From positions 1-5,698 of the forward strand of contig CAIMNN010000010.1 in assembly GCA_903842845.1 (NCBI GenBank): 5,698 nt of DNA. Direction: 5' to 3'. Below the pieces are notes generated by a model. It had not been told where the DNA came from and did not search any database. It saw only the letters and a program-made list of their open reading frames with translations. Positions 1-5,444 of the stretch are shown here, one piece after another. This DNA comes from an uncultured Acidobacteriaceae bacterium. Lineage in GTDB: Bacteria > Acidobacteriota > Terriglobia > Terriglobales > Acidobacteriaceae. The translations under genes and the position numbers were made by a program. Position 1 is the first letter of the stretch, and each line of letters opens with the position of its first letter.

Positions 1-88
1 GCTTGTGATGGCAGTCACGCTGTTTATCGGAACTCCAACTCAATGCAATAGTCCGGTCGTCAAATTTCATGAAGCCACTTGTCTTGAC

Positions 89-1795
89 TTAGCGATTCAG
101 TGGCACGCGCTTGTAGGGCACGTACTTCGGTGTCCACTGGTTTTCGTCGAGGGCCTGGTTGAGTTCATCGGCGGTTTTGATGCCGGCAACGCCTTCGGCG
201 ATAGCTTGCATGCCGACTGCATAACCGATCTTGCGGCTTATGGAGCGTGAATCGGTGAGCGGCGGCAGAAGCACGGAGCTGCCGGATTTTGTCGGTGACA
301 GTTCGGCGAGCTGATGCGATGCGGCCATGATCATCTTGTCGCTGACGTGGCGCGCGCGTGAAGCGATGATGCCGAGCGCGAGACCCGGGAAGATGTAGCT
401 GTTGTTGGCCTGCGAGATGTGCACCGGCTTGCCCGCCCATTCAAAATCAGGGAAGGGGCTGCCGGAGCCGACGAGTGCGCGGCCATCGGTCCACTTATAG
501 AGGTCCTCGGGCTTGGCCTCGGATTTTGAAGTGGGGTTTGAGAGTGGGAAGATCATCGGTCGCTCGGTGTGTTTTGCCATCTCGCGCACGACTTCTTCAG
601 TGAATGTGTTGGGTCTGGTGGAGACGCCAACGAGCGCAGTTGGCTTCACGCGGCGCACGACTTCAAGAAGCGGAATCTCGTTGTCGATGTGCAGCCAGTC
701 AGCGACTTCGGCTTCGGGGCGCGCGTAGGGCAACTGCTCTTCGCGGACGCTGGCGCATTTTTCGGTGAGCAGGCCGTTGCGGCCGAATGCCCAGAAGTGA
801 GCGCGTGCTTCCTTCTCACTCATGCCGTTCTCAATCATCAGATGGACTAGCAGATTGGCGATGCCGATGCCTGCGCTGCCGAGGCCATACATCACGATGC
901 GCTGGTCTTTAAGCGGTGTGCCGGTGACGTTGATGGCGGAGAGAATGGTCGCGGTGCAGATGGCGGCCGTGCCCTGGATGTCGTCGTTGAAGGTGCAGAT
1001 GCGGTCGCGGTACTTGTCGAGCAAGTGCAGGGCGTTGGTGCCGGCGAAGTCTTCCCACTGAAGAAGAATGTGCGGCCAGCGCTTTTTGACGGCGAGAACG
1101 AACTGCTCGATGAAGTCAGCGTACTCCTGGCCGCGAACGCGTTTGTGCTTCCAACCCATGTAGAAGGGGCTGGCGAGGCGCTCTTCGTTGTCGGTGCCGA
1201 CGTCAAGGAGGATGGGGAGGCAATGCTCGGGGTAGATGCCGCCGAGCGCGGTGTAGAGGGCCATTTTGCCGATCGGTATGCCCATGCCGCCTGCGCCCTG
1301 GTCGCCGAGGCCGAGGATGCGCTCGCCGTCACTGACGACGATGCACTTGACCGGGTCAAAGTGCGGATGGCTGAGGATCTGGTCCATCTTGGCGCGGTTG
1401 GGGTAGTCGATGAAGAGGCCGCGGGGGCGACGCCAGAACTCGCTGAAGCGCTGGCAGCCTTCGCCAACGGTTGGCGTATAGACGATTGGCAGCATCTCTT
1501 CGATGTGCTCGAGCACCAGTGCGTAGAAGAGAGTTTCGTTGATGTCCTGAAGGTCGCGCAGGAAGACGTATTTATGGAAGCTTGAAGCTTCCTCACGGAA
1601 TGCCATCATGCGGCGTTCGATCTGCTCTTCAAGCGAGCCAACGTGCGGAGGCAGAAGTCCGTGCAGATGGAACTCGTCGCGCTCCTCTTCGGTGAAGGCG
1701 GTGCCTTTGTTGAGCAGCGGTGCGTTTACGAGCGAGAATCCGGCAAGTGACACGTTGCGAGGTGAATCAAGATGTGAAGAGGCGTAAGTACCCAT
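89..1795 (-). CDS. maeA: NAD(P)-dependent malic enzyme, MaeA/SfcA type
   Basis: This cytoplasmic enzyme oxidatively decarboxylates L-malate to pyruvate and CO2 while reducing NAD(P)+, linking the TCA cycle to pyruvate. The 568-aa product matches the long malic enzyme family (E. coli MaeA is about 565 aa) from end to end. Visible family landmarks are YTPTVG at residues 106-111 (catalytic Tyr106), GERILGLGDQG around 157-167 (malate-binding Arg159), the general-base Lys177, metal ligands Glu248/Asp249 and Asp272 (in FNDDIQG, 269-275), the Rossmann loop GLGSAG (304-309), SNPTS (419-423) and NNSYIFPG (464-471). An oddity is that the end of the second Rossmann strand reads WAFGRN, with Gly338 where E. 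coli and human enzymes have Asp, so the cofactor preference is uncertain. The start ATG has GGGAG nine bases upstream. The gene is monocistronic as far as visible, and no clear terminator is seen in positions 1-88. Family assignment is very secure; NAD versus NADP use is not. Confidence 0.96.
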   Translation of the reverse strand: MGTYASSHLDSPRNVSLAGFSLVNAPLLNKGTAFTEEERDEFHLHGLLPPHVGSLEEQIERRMMAFREEASSFHKYVFLRDLQDINETLFYALVLEHIEEMLPIVYTPTVGEGCQRFSEFWRRPRGLFIDYPNRAKMDQILSHPHFDPVKCIVVSDGERILGLGDQGAGGMGIPIGKMALYTALGGIYPEHCLPILLDVGTDNEERLASPFYMGWKHKRVRGQEYADFIEQFVLAVKKRWPHILLQWEDFAGTNALHLLDKYRDRICTFNDDIQGTAAICTATILSAINVTGTPLKDQRIVMYGLGSAGIGIANLLVHLMIENGMSEKEARAHFWAFGRNGLLTEKCASVREEQLPYARPEAEVADWLHIDNEIPLLEVVRRVKPTALVGVSTRPNTFTEEVVREMAKHTERPMIFPLSNPTSKSEAKPEDLYKWTDGRALVGSGSPFPDFEWAGKPVHISQANNSYIFPGLALGIIASRARHVSDKMIMAASHQLAELSPTKSGSSVLLPPLTDSRSISRKIGYAVGMQAIAEGVAGIKTADELNQALDENQWTPKYVPYKRVPLNR

Positions 1796-1804
1796 ACAGT
1801 TTTT

Positions 1805-1824
1805 CTCCCGTTTGAAACCGGGAG
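1805..1824 (-). promoter_or_regulatory. inverted repeat enclosing the malic enzyme Shine-Dalgarno
   Basis: A perfect 6-bp inverted repeat, CTCCCG and CGGGAG with an 8-nt loop, lies between the -10 box and the start codon. In the mRNA sense the downstream arm contains the GGGAG Shine-Dalgarno. If transcribed in full it could mask the ribosome binding site. However, the likely transcription start near 1820 falls inside the first arm, so it could equally be a DNA operator just downstream of the promoter. The repeat is seen directly; its role is inferred. Confidence 0.4.
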
Positions 1825-1826
1825 TT

Positions 1827-1855
1827 AGTATAGCTCTCGCGAGTTACAAGTTCAG
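1827..1855 (-). promoter_or_regulatory. putative promoter of malic enzyme gene
   Basis: On the minus strand TATACT (1832-1827) matches five of six bases of the sigma-70 -10 box. Seventeen bases upstream, the -35 slot (1855-1850, CTGAAC) is weak. Transcription would begin near 1820, giving a leader of only about 25 nt. An 8-bp palindrome CTCGCGAG (1836-1843) lies in the spacer, and an 11-bp palindrome GTTCAGTGAAC overlaps the -35 slot, so the promoter may depend on a regulator. This is inferred from motif and position only. Confidence 0.45.
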
Positions 1856-1860
1856 TGAAC
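1850..1860. promoter_or_regulatory. 11-bp palindrome at the malic enzyme -35 region
   Basis: GTTCAGTGAAC is a 5-bp inverted repeat around one central base. A further TGAAC half-copy follows at 1863-1867. Its position over the weak -35 slot of the malic enzyme promoter fits a regulator-binding site. No specific regulator family is recognised. Confidence 0.25.
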
Positions 1861-1863
1861 AAT

Positions 1864-1881
1864 GAACACAGATTTGTGCTC
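1864..1881 (-). terminator. weak hairpin between tRNA-Val and malic enzyme promoter
   Basis: A 7-bp stem (one G-U pair when read on the minus strand) with a 4-nt loop lies about 47 bp past the tRNA 3' end and just upstream of the malic enzyme promoter. It is not followed by a proper U-run. It could end or process the tRNA transcript, but it is weak and may be fortuitous. Confidence 0.2.
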
Positions 1882-1927
1882 AGCGGCACGCGGAGATGAG
1901 CCTTCACTGATCTTTAATTTTTGAGGA

Positions 1928-2004
1928 TGGTGGGCGGTCAGGGACTCGAACCCCGGGCCTCTTCCGTGTGAAGGAAGCGCTCTAACCAACTGAGCTAACC
2001 GCCC
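1928..2004 (-). tRNA. tRNA-Val (anticodon CAC)
   Basis: This is a complete 77-nt cloverleaf. The acceptor stem GGGCGGT pairs with ACCGCCC, the D arm is GCTC/GAGC, and the anticodon stem CTTCC/GGAAG encloses the loop TTCACAC, giving anticodon CAC, which reads GUG valine codons. The variable loop is five bases, and the T arm is CGGGG-TTCGAGT-CCCTG with one G-U pair. The discriminator base is A, and the CCA end is encoded in the DNA (1928-1930). No intron and no neighbouring tRNA is seen. The gene points away from the sigma factor operon. Confidence 0.97.
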
Positions 2005-2209
2005 AACTGAACGGGTGGGGTGAAATCATGCGGTGGCGGCGAAAAAACACGCTGTCCGATTGACTCCACTTGATTTAGAGTATCACCAGTGAGCCGGTAG
2101 GACAAACAGGCTCGTGGATTTGAAAATCAAAGGGCCAGTTGGCGTAAGTCAGCTCCGCAACTGTAGTTTTGGCCTGTAGAATGAAGCAACTAGCCGCAAT
2201 CCTTGAAGT
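2005..2209. other. divergent intergenic region, tRNA-Val / sigma factor
   Basis: This 205-bp spacer should hold the tRNA promoter (minus) and the sigma operon promoter (plus). Neither is clear. The best plus-strand candidate is TTGGCG (2139-2144), 17 bases, then TGTAGT (2162-2167), four of six matches in each box. TTGACT at 2060-2065 lacks a well-spaced -10. A small stem (2137-2144 with 2156-2162, one bulged G) overlaps the first candidate. A short palindromic stretch, GATTTGAAAATC, lies at 2117-2128. A 12-codon reading frame, MKQLAAILEVWP (2181-2219), overlaps the sigma start out of frame. No riboswitch or RNA gene is recognised. Confidence 0.4.
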
Positions 2210-3124
2210 ATGGCCCTGAAGCTGTTTACAACGCGATTGTTTGGCCGCTCACCGGGCGAAGGCTCGTCAGAGGCAGAGGGTGCGCTTGGTCCATTGCCCG
2301 GAATGGCGCTGATGGCGGCTGGTTCTGGCTCCGGTTCAGGATCCGGCTCCGGTTCTGGCTCTACCGGCCGCGCGGGGAATAAAAAATCTCAAATAGAATC
2401 CAAGGAATCCGCGCAACCTTCTCAGCCAAATGGGGTTGAAGAGGATATGGCGAGTCTTGCACTGGATAACTCGAGTATAGGTGCGACGGAGATAGCAGCG
2501 CGGTCGGCAGCGGCACGGGCGGCGGCACTGGCTGAGACCGGCGACAATCCCGCGGAGCTTTCTGATGCGGCAATCATGTTGCGCGTTGCGGCGGGTGACG
2601 ACTCCTGCTTCGACTTTTTGGTGCAGAAACACCACCGCGCGATGATCTACTTTTTGAATCGCATGGTGCACAACCAGTCGGTTGCCGAGGAACTGGCGCA
2701 AGAGGTTTTTCTGCGCGTGTATCGTTCGCGTGAGAGCTACCGCGCCGAGGCAAAGTTCACCACGTGGCTTTACCGGATAGCGACGAACCTGGCTGTGAAC
2801 CACGCGCGCGATACGCGCCATGAACGCACGGCGCAGACCATCTACCTGGACCAGCCGGACCCGGAGACGGGCAGCACGCCGGATGTGGCGGACGATGAGC
2901 CGTCGGTGGAGAAGCGTTTGATGCAGGACGAGCGCATGGCGGCTATCCGCACGCACGTGATGGCATTGCCGGAGCGGCAGCGGCAGGCGGTGTTGATGCA
3001 CAAGTATCAAGGGCTGGATTATCGCGAGATTGGCGAAGTTTTGAGTTTGAGCGAGTCGGCGACCAAGTCGCTGCTCTTCCGCGCATACCAGACGCTGCGC
3101 GACAAGCTGAAGGATTTTGTTTAA
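2210..3124 (+). CDS. ECF-type RNA polymerase sigma factor with long N-terminal extension
   Basis: This sigma-70 family factor would direct core RNA polymerase to a stress or envelope regulon. Region 2 spans about residues 118-200, including the polymerase-binding and -10-recognising stretch around ELAQEVFLRVYR (161-172) and FTTWLYRIATN (183-193). Region 4 spans about 247-298 and contains LPERQRQAVLMHKYQGLDY and a helix-turn-helix (YREIGEVLSLSESATKSLL). Regions 1 and 3 are absent, as in ECF factors. The protein is 304 aa, while ECF factors are usually near 170-200. The extra 115 residues at the N-terminus include (Gly-Ser)7 at 38-51, a charged patch and an Ala-rich stretch. An in-frame TGA at 2204-2206 limits the start to 2210, but the Shine-Dalgarno there is poor (GAAG, very close). 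ATG 2447 (Met80), with AAGAGG nearby, is a possible alternative that would remove the Gly-Ser part. The anti-sigma gene follows 58 bp downstream, so co-transcription and auto-regulation are likely. Confidence 0.93.
   Translation: MALKLFTTRLFGRSPGEGSSEAEGALGPLPGMALMAAGSGSGSGSGSGSGSTGRAGNKKSQIESKESAQPSQPNGVEEDMASLALDNSSIGATEIAARSAAARAAALAETGDNPAELSDAAIMLRVAAGDDSCFDFLVQKHHRAMIYFLNRMVHNQSVAEELAQEVFLRVYRSRESYRAEAKFTTWLYRIATNLAVNHARDTRHERTAQTIYLDQPDPETGSTPDVADDEPSVEKRLMQDERMAAIRTHVMALPERQRQAVLMHKYQGLDYREIGEVLSLSESATKSLLFRAYQTLRDKLKDFV
2321..2362 (+). repeat. seven GGN-TCN hexamers encoding (Gly-Ser)7
   Basis: Seven consecutive 6-bp units encode Gly-Ser in the sigma factor tail (residues 38-51). 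The units use four or more different synonymous spellings (GGTTCT, GGCTCC, GGTTCA, GGATCC and others), so this is not a recent slippage expansion. It suggests that the peptide, a flexible linker, has been kept. The segment sits in a poorly conserved-looking tail, and its function is unknown. Confidence 0.85.
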
Positions 3125-3157
3125 CCCTGCTTAGGCGGGCCAAATTTTGAAGTGGAA

Positions 3158-3175
3158 CCTCCAGTGAAAAGGGGG
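3158..3175 (+). promoter_or_regulatory. anti-sigma Shine-Dalgarno facing an upstream CCTCC
   Basis: The anti-sigma start ATG (3183) has a strong AGGGGG (3170-3175) seven bases upstream, which decides this start over the in-frame ATG at 3192. CCTCC at 3158-3162, a match to the ribosomal anti-Shine-Dalgarno core, can pair with GGGGG (3171-3175) across an 8-nt loop with one U-G pair. It could lower translation of the anti-sigma factor relative to the sigma factor. The sequences are visible; the effect is inferred. Confidence 0.35.
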
Positions 3176-3182
3176 AAAGAAA

Positions 3183-3686
3183 ATGACGAAGATGACGACA
3201 AAATGCGATGAACTGGTACTGGCCGAGATGCTCTTTGAGCCCGAAGCTGCCAGCGAACAGGTGAAGACGCACGTTGCAGCCTGCGAGGGTTGCAGCAAGC
3301 AACTGGCCGAGCTGAAGGCTACGATGAACCTTCTTGACGATTGGAAGGCGGCCGAGCCGAGCCCCTACTTTATGACGCGGATGAATGCGCGCCTCGACGA
3401 GGAGCGCAATGCCGCGCCCGCCGGATTTTTTGAGCGGATGCGCGCGCGCTTCGCATATGGTCCACAGCACACATTCCGTCCGGTTGCGGCGATGGCGCTC
3501 ACGGTGATGCTGCTTGTTGGCGGAGGCGCGTATGTCAGCTACTCTGGTGTGCTCGATAGCGCAGCCCCTCAAGGTCATACAACTGCGGTTGTGCACGATC
3601 TGCAAAACCTCGACAGCAATGCGCAGTTGCTGGACCAGTTGGAAGCAATGTCGAATACGCAGGACAACAACAACAGCGGCGACTGA
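3183..3686 (+). CDS. putative zinc-finger transmembrane anti-sigma factor
   Basis: This is probably the membrane-bound partner that holds the upstream sigma factor inactive until an envelope signal arrives. The 167-aa protein has an N-terminal ZAS-like domain with Cys8, then His30-x3-Cys34-x2-Cys37 (HVAACEGC), the usual zinc-binding pattern of zf-HC2 anti-sigma factors. A helical linker follows (40-95), then one hydrophobic segment at about 99-118 (VAAMALTVMLLVGGGAYV). The short C-terminal part, about 48 residues outside the membrane, is rich in Asn, Gln and Asp and ends NNNSGD. No known periplasmic sensor domain is visible in this tail, so sensing may be done by another protein, for example the product of the next gene. 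It sits 58 bp after the sigma gene and 38 bp before the next start, consistent with one operon. The role rests on motif, topology and context, which agree well. Confidence 0.87.
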   Translation: MTKMTTKCDELVLAEMLFEPEAASEQVKTHVAACEGCSKQLAELKATMNLLDDWKAAEPSPYFMTRMNARLDEERNAAPAGFFERMRARFAYGPQHTFRPVAAMALTVMLLVGGGAYVSYSGVLDSAAPQGHTTAVVHDLQNLDSNAQLLDQLEAMSNTQDNNNSGD

Positions 3687-3724
3687 GCGCAAGCAGCAGA
3701 GTTGAATTTTTTGGGGAGCAAGTG

Positions 3725-4438
3725 ATGTTGATGGCAGGCAAACAAAACAAGATCGGGCAACGGCTGGCGATTCTTTCGCTGTTGAGCCCCTTCTTCTTTT
3801 TGTCTGCGCAACAGCCGGTTCAACGGCCTGCCTATAATGGGATTCAAACTGCACCGCAGAGTAACCCACAACGACCCGCATACCAACCCGCGAACCCTGC
3901 GCCTGCGGGTGCGGTGAATCGCAACGGCAACACGCAGCCGAACAACATTCAGGGGCATAACACGCTTTCGCCGCGCCCAACGGACCAGCTACGCACCGTC
4001 AGCCCGCCTGGGCACTTGGCCGATTGGCTCAGTCAGCACCGCGACCTTCCACCGGAACGGCAGGAAGAACTGCTTCGCCGCGACCCATATTTCATTCGGC
4101 TGAATCCGGTGGAGCAGCGCAAGGTCATCAATCAGCTGTATCGCGTGAACCAGATGAGCGACCAGCAGCGTGAACGGCGCATGGCGCGCGCTGAGGCCAT
4201 TGAACGGTTGAGCCCGCAGGAGAAAATGCAGGTCAACGCGTCGATGCAGCGCATGCAGATGTTGCCCGAAGACCGCCGTCAGATGATCCGCAAAGCCTTC
4301 CGCGATTTGCGCGGTGTTCCGCCGGAGCAGCGCGATGTGGTTTTGGGTTCGGCTTACTACCGCACGACATTCAGCCCCGACGAGCGGCTGATTCTGCACG
4401 ACCTGTTGAAGGTTGAACCGTTCGAACCGCTGCGATAA
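3725..4438 (+). CDS. secreted DUF3106-like helical repeat protein
   Basis: The function is unknown. The 237-aa product starts with a likely signal peptide: a positively charged start (KQNKIGQR), a hydrophobic core LAILSLLSPFFFL at 14-26, and a probable cleavage after Ser-Ala near residue 28. A Pro/Gln/Asn-rich, probably disordered segment covers 29-95. From 108 to 233 the protein consists of seven units of exactly 18 residues, each opening with a motif like LPPEQR, and predicted to be helical. This resembles DUF3106 proteins of Gram-negative bacteria, and in general style the LTxxQ-type periplasmic proteins (Spy/CpxP). Methionines are frequent in the middle units (168-187). GGGGAG (3713-3718) lies six bases before ATG 3725, which I prefer to the GTG at 3722 (too close) and the ATG at 3731 (too far). 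It is the last gene of the sigma/anti-sigma operon, before a strong terminator. An envelope sensor, chaperone or target role is an inference from context. Confidence 0.8.
   Translation: MLMAGKQNKIGQRLAILSLLSPFFFLSAQQPVQRPAYNGIQTAPQSNPQRPAYQPANPAPAGAVNRNGNTQPNNIQGHNTLSPRPTDQLRTVSPPGHLADWLSQHRDLPPERQEELLRRDPYFIRLNPVEQRKVINQLYRVNQMSDQQRERRMARAEAIERLSPQEKMQVNASMQRMQMLPEDRRQMIRKAFRDLRGVPPEQRDVVLGSAYYRTTFSPDERLILHDLLKVEPFEPLR
4046..4423 (+). repeat. seven 18-residue repeats in the secreted protein
   Basis: Units begin at residues 108, 126, 144, 162, 180, 198 and 216 with LPPERQ, LNPVEQR, MSDQQRE, LSPQEKM, LPEDRR, VPPEQR and FSPDER. The spacing is 18 without any insertion or deletion. The consensus is a hydrophobic residue, then small/Pro, Pro/acidic, variable, Glu/Gln, Arg. 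The DNA itself is not obviously repeated, so the duplication is old or the pattern is held by structure. Confidence 0.8.
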
Positions 4439-4453
4439 CAGATTTCAGTAATA

Positions 4454-4479
4454 AAAGGGCGCTCGATTGAGCGCCCTTT
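4454..4479. terminator. bidirectional hairpin terminator
   Basis: A perfect 11-bp stem (AAAGGGCGCTC with GAGCGCCCTTT) closes a GATT loop. It lies 15 bp after the plus-strand operon stop and 18 bp after the minus-strand SPFH stop. On the minus strand the stem runs into TTTTATTACT, a better U-run than the plus-strand TTTGGATT, so termination is probably stronger for the SPFH gene but shared by both convergent units. Confidence 0.85.
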
Positions 4480-4497
4480 GGATTACAAGTACAAACT

Positions 4498-5406
4498 CTA
4501 ATTATCCACTTTGGCCGCTGCGACCATCGATTCCATTATCTGTTCTGAAACTTCTTTTACGGCGCCGGGCGAGTGCGAGAGGAAGAGCGTGTTCGTCTTG
4601 TCGCTTTCGCCGATGGACTTGAGCGTGTCAAAGTATTGCGTCACCATGACGAGCTGCATCACATCTTTGGATGTTGCGCCGTCAACGCATTTCTGGAACT
4701 GCTCGATTGAGACCTGCAAGCCTTCGATGATGGCCTTGCGTTGGTTGGCGATGCCCTGGCCTTGCAGCGCCTTGCTTTCGGCTTCGGCTTCGGCCTTTTT
4801 AACGACGAGAATTTTTTCGGCCTCACCGCGTGCGTTGGCGGCAACCTGCTCGCGCTGCGCGGCGTTGATGTCGTTCATGGCGGATTTTACTTTCTGGTCC
4901 GGTACGATATCGGTGACGAGGACGTTCACAATTTCGTAGCCGAAAGCGGCCATGTCGGCGTCGAGTTCCTGCTTGACGGCGGCGGCGATGCTCGATTGGG
5001 TTGCGAAGACCTCGTCGAGCGTCATGCCGGGAACGTGGCCAAGGATGACCTGCTCCACATAGGACTTGATCTGCGCGACCGGGTCAGAGAGTTTGTAGAA
5101 GGCGTCGTATGCTTTCTCCGGGCGGACGCGGTTCTGCACCGAGATGGGGATGGTGACGAAGACGTTGTCCTTGGTCTTGGTCTCCATGGTGAGCGTAATC
5201 TGGTTGACGCGCAGGCTGATGCGACCGGCGAGCGTGTCAAGGAATGGGACTTTCCAGTTCAGGCCGGCCTCGGCGATGCGCGTGAACTTGCCGAAGCGCG
5301 TGACCACGGCAACCTCAGCCGTGCGCACGGTGAAGAAGCTGCCGAAGATGATGTAGAGAACGAAGAATGCGCCGATGGCGAAGACGATCAGAAAGAACGG
5401 AACCAT
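4498..5406 (-). CDS. SPFH/band-7 membrane protein, HIR-like stomatin homologue
   Basis: This is a scaffold protein of the stomatin/prohibitin/flotillin superfamily, expected to oligomerise on the membrane and organise microdomains. The exact role is unknown. The 302-aa product has an N-terminal hydrophobic anchor (about 3-25), an SPFH domain (about 26-185) and a charged Ala/Glu-rich coiled-coil helix (about 180-215). Several stretches recall plant hypersensitive-induced reaction proteins: ETKTKDNVFV (75-84), YKLSDP (104-109), GYEIVNVLVTDIVPD (156-170), a NDINAA motif (178-183), AEAEAESKALQGQGIANQR (205-223), KDVMQLVMVTQYFDTLKSIG (247-266) and HSPGAVKEV (278-286). Plant HIR proteins are near 285 aa and attach by acylation, while this one has a genuine membrane segment. 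AAGGAG (5417-5412) lies five bases before the ATG. No NfeD-type protease partner is adjacent; the gene stands alone between its promoter and the terminator. Confidence 0.93.
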   Translation of the reverse strand: MVPFFLIVFAIGAFFVLYIIFGSFFTVRTAEVAVVTRFGKFTRIAEAGLNWKVPFLDTLAGRISLRVNQITLTMETKTKDNVFVTIPISVQNRVRPEKAYDAFYKLSDPVAQIKSYVEQVILGHVPGMTLDEVFATQSSIAAAVKQELDADMAAFGYEIVNVLVTDIVPDQKVKSAMNDINAAQREQVAANARGEAEKILVVKKAEAEAESKALQGQGIANQRKAIIEGLQVSIEQFQKCVDGATSKDVMQLVMVTQYFDTLKSIGESDKTNTLFLSHSPGAVKEVSEQIMESMVAAAKVDN

Positions 5407-5410
5407 AAAT

Positions 5411-5443
5411 GCTCCTTGCCACCGTGATTTGCGTGGCAGGAGC
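5411..5443 (-). promoter_or_regulatory. inverted repeat enclosing the SPFH Shine-Dalgarno
   Basis: GCTCC and TGCCAC pair with GTGGCA and GGAGC across a 10-nt loop, with a single bulged base: 11 bp in total. The mRNA-sense downstream arm holds the AAGGAG Shine-Dalgarno. The outer five pairs would be lost if transcription starts near 5438, leaving the GTGGCA/TGCCAC stem. The dyad starts two bases after the -10 box, so an operator is as plausible as an RNA switch. Confidence 0.45.
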
Positions 5444-5444
5444 G

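Noticed and set aside
1025..1585. Long plus-strand open frame opposite the malic enzyme (186 codons)
   Set aside because: It lies antisense to a full-length, highly conserved enzyme. Its composition mirrors the codon bias of the opposite strand, and no recognisable protein motif is present.
2060..2086. TTGACT with a downstream TATCAC as a promoter for the sigma operon
   Set aside because: The spacing is only 15 bases, the -10 match is poor, and it would imply a leader of more than 110 nt. It is mentioned only as a weak possibility.
2321..2362. Gly-Ser repeat as a sign of an engineered construct
   Set aside because: The flanking sequence is ordinary chromosomal coding DNA. The codons vary, and no vector or tag sequence is nearby, so a natural low-complexity tail is the simpler reading.
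3154..3159. GGAACC as an ECF-type -35 element before the anti-sigma gene
   Set aside because: No matching -10 element (GTC or TCTGA-like) lies at the right distance before the start codon, and the gene is better explained as part of the upstream operon.
2943..3980. Minus-strand open frame of 345 codons across the sigma, anti-sigma and DUF3106 genes
   Set aside because: It spans three well-supported plus-strand genes and their spacers. The translation is rich in Arg, Cys and His without domain motifs, as is typical of an antisense shadow.
4741..5427. Plus-strand open frame of 228 codons opposite the SPFH gene
   Set aside because: It is antisense to a conserved SPFH protein and crosses its start codon and hairpin leader. 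The product is low-complexity Gly/Asp/Val with no motif.
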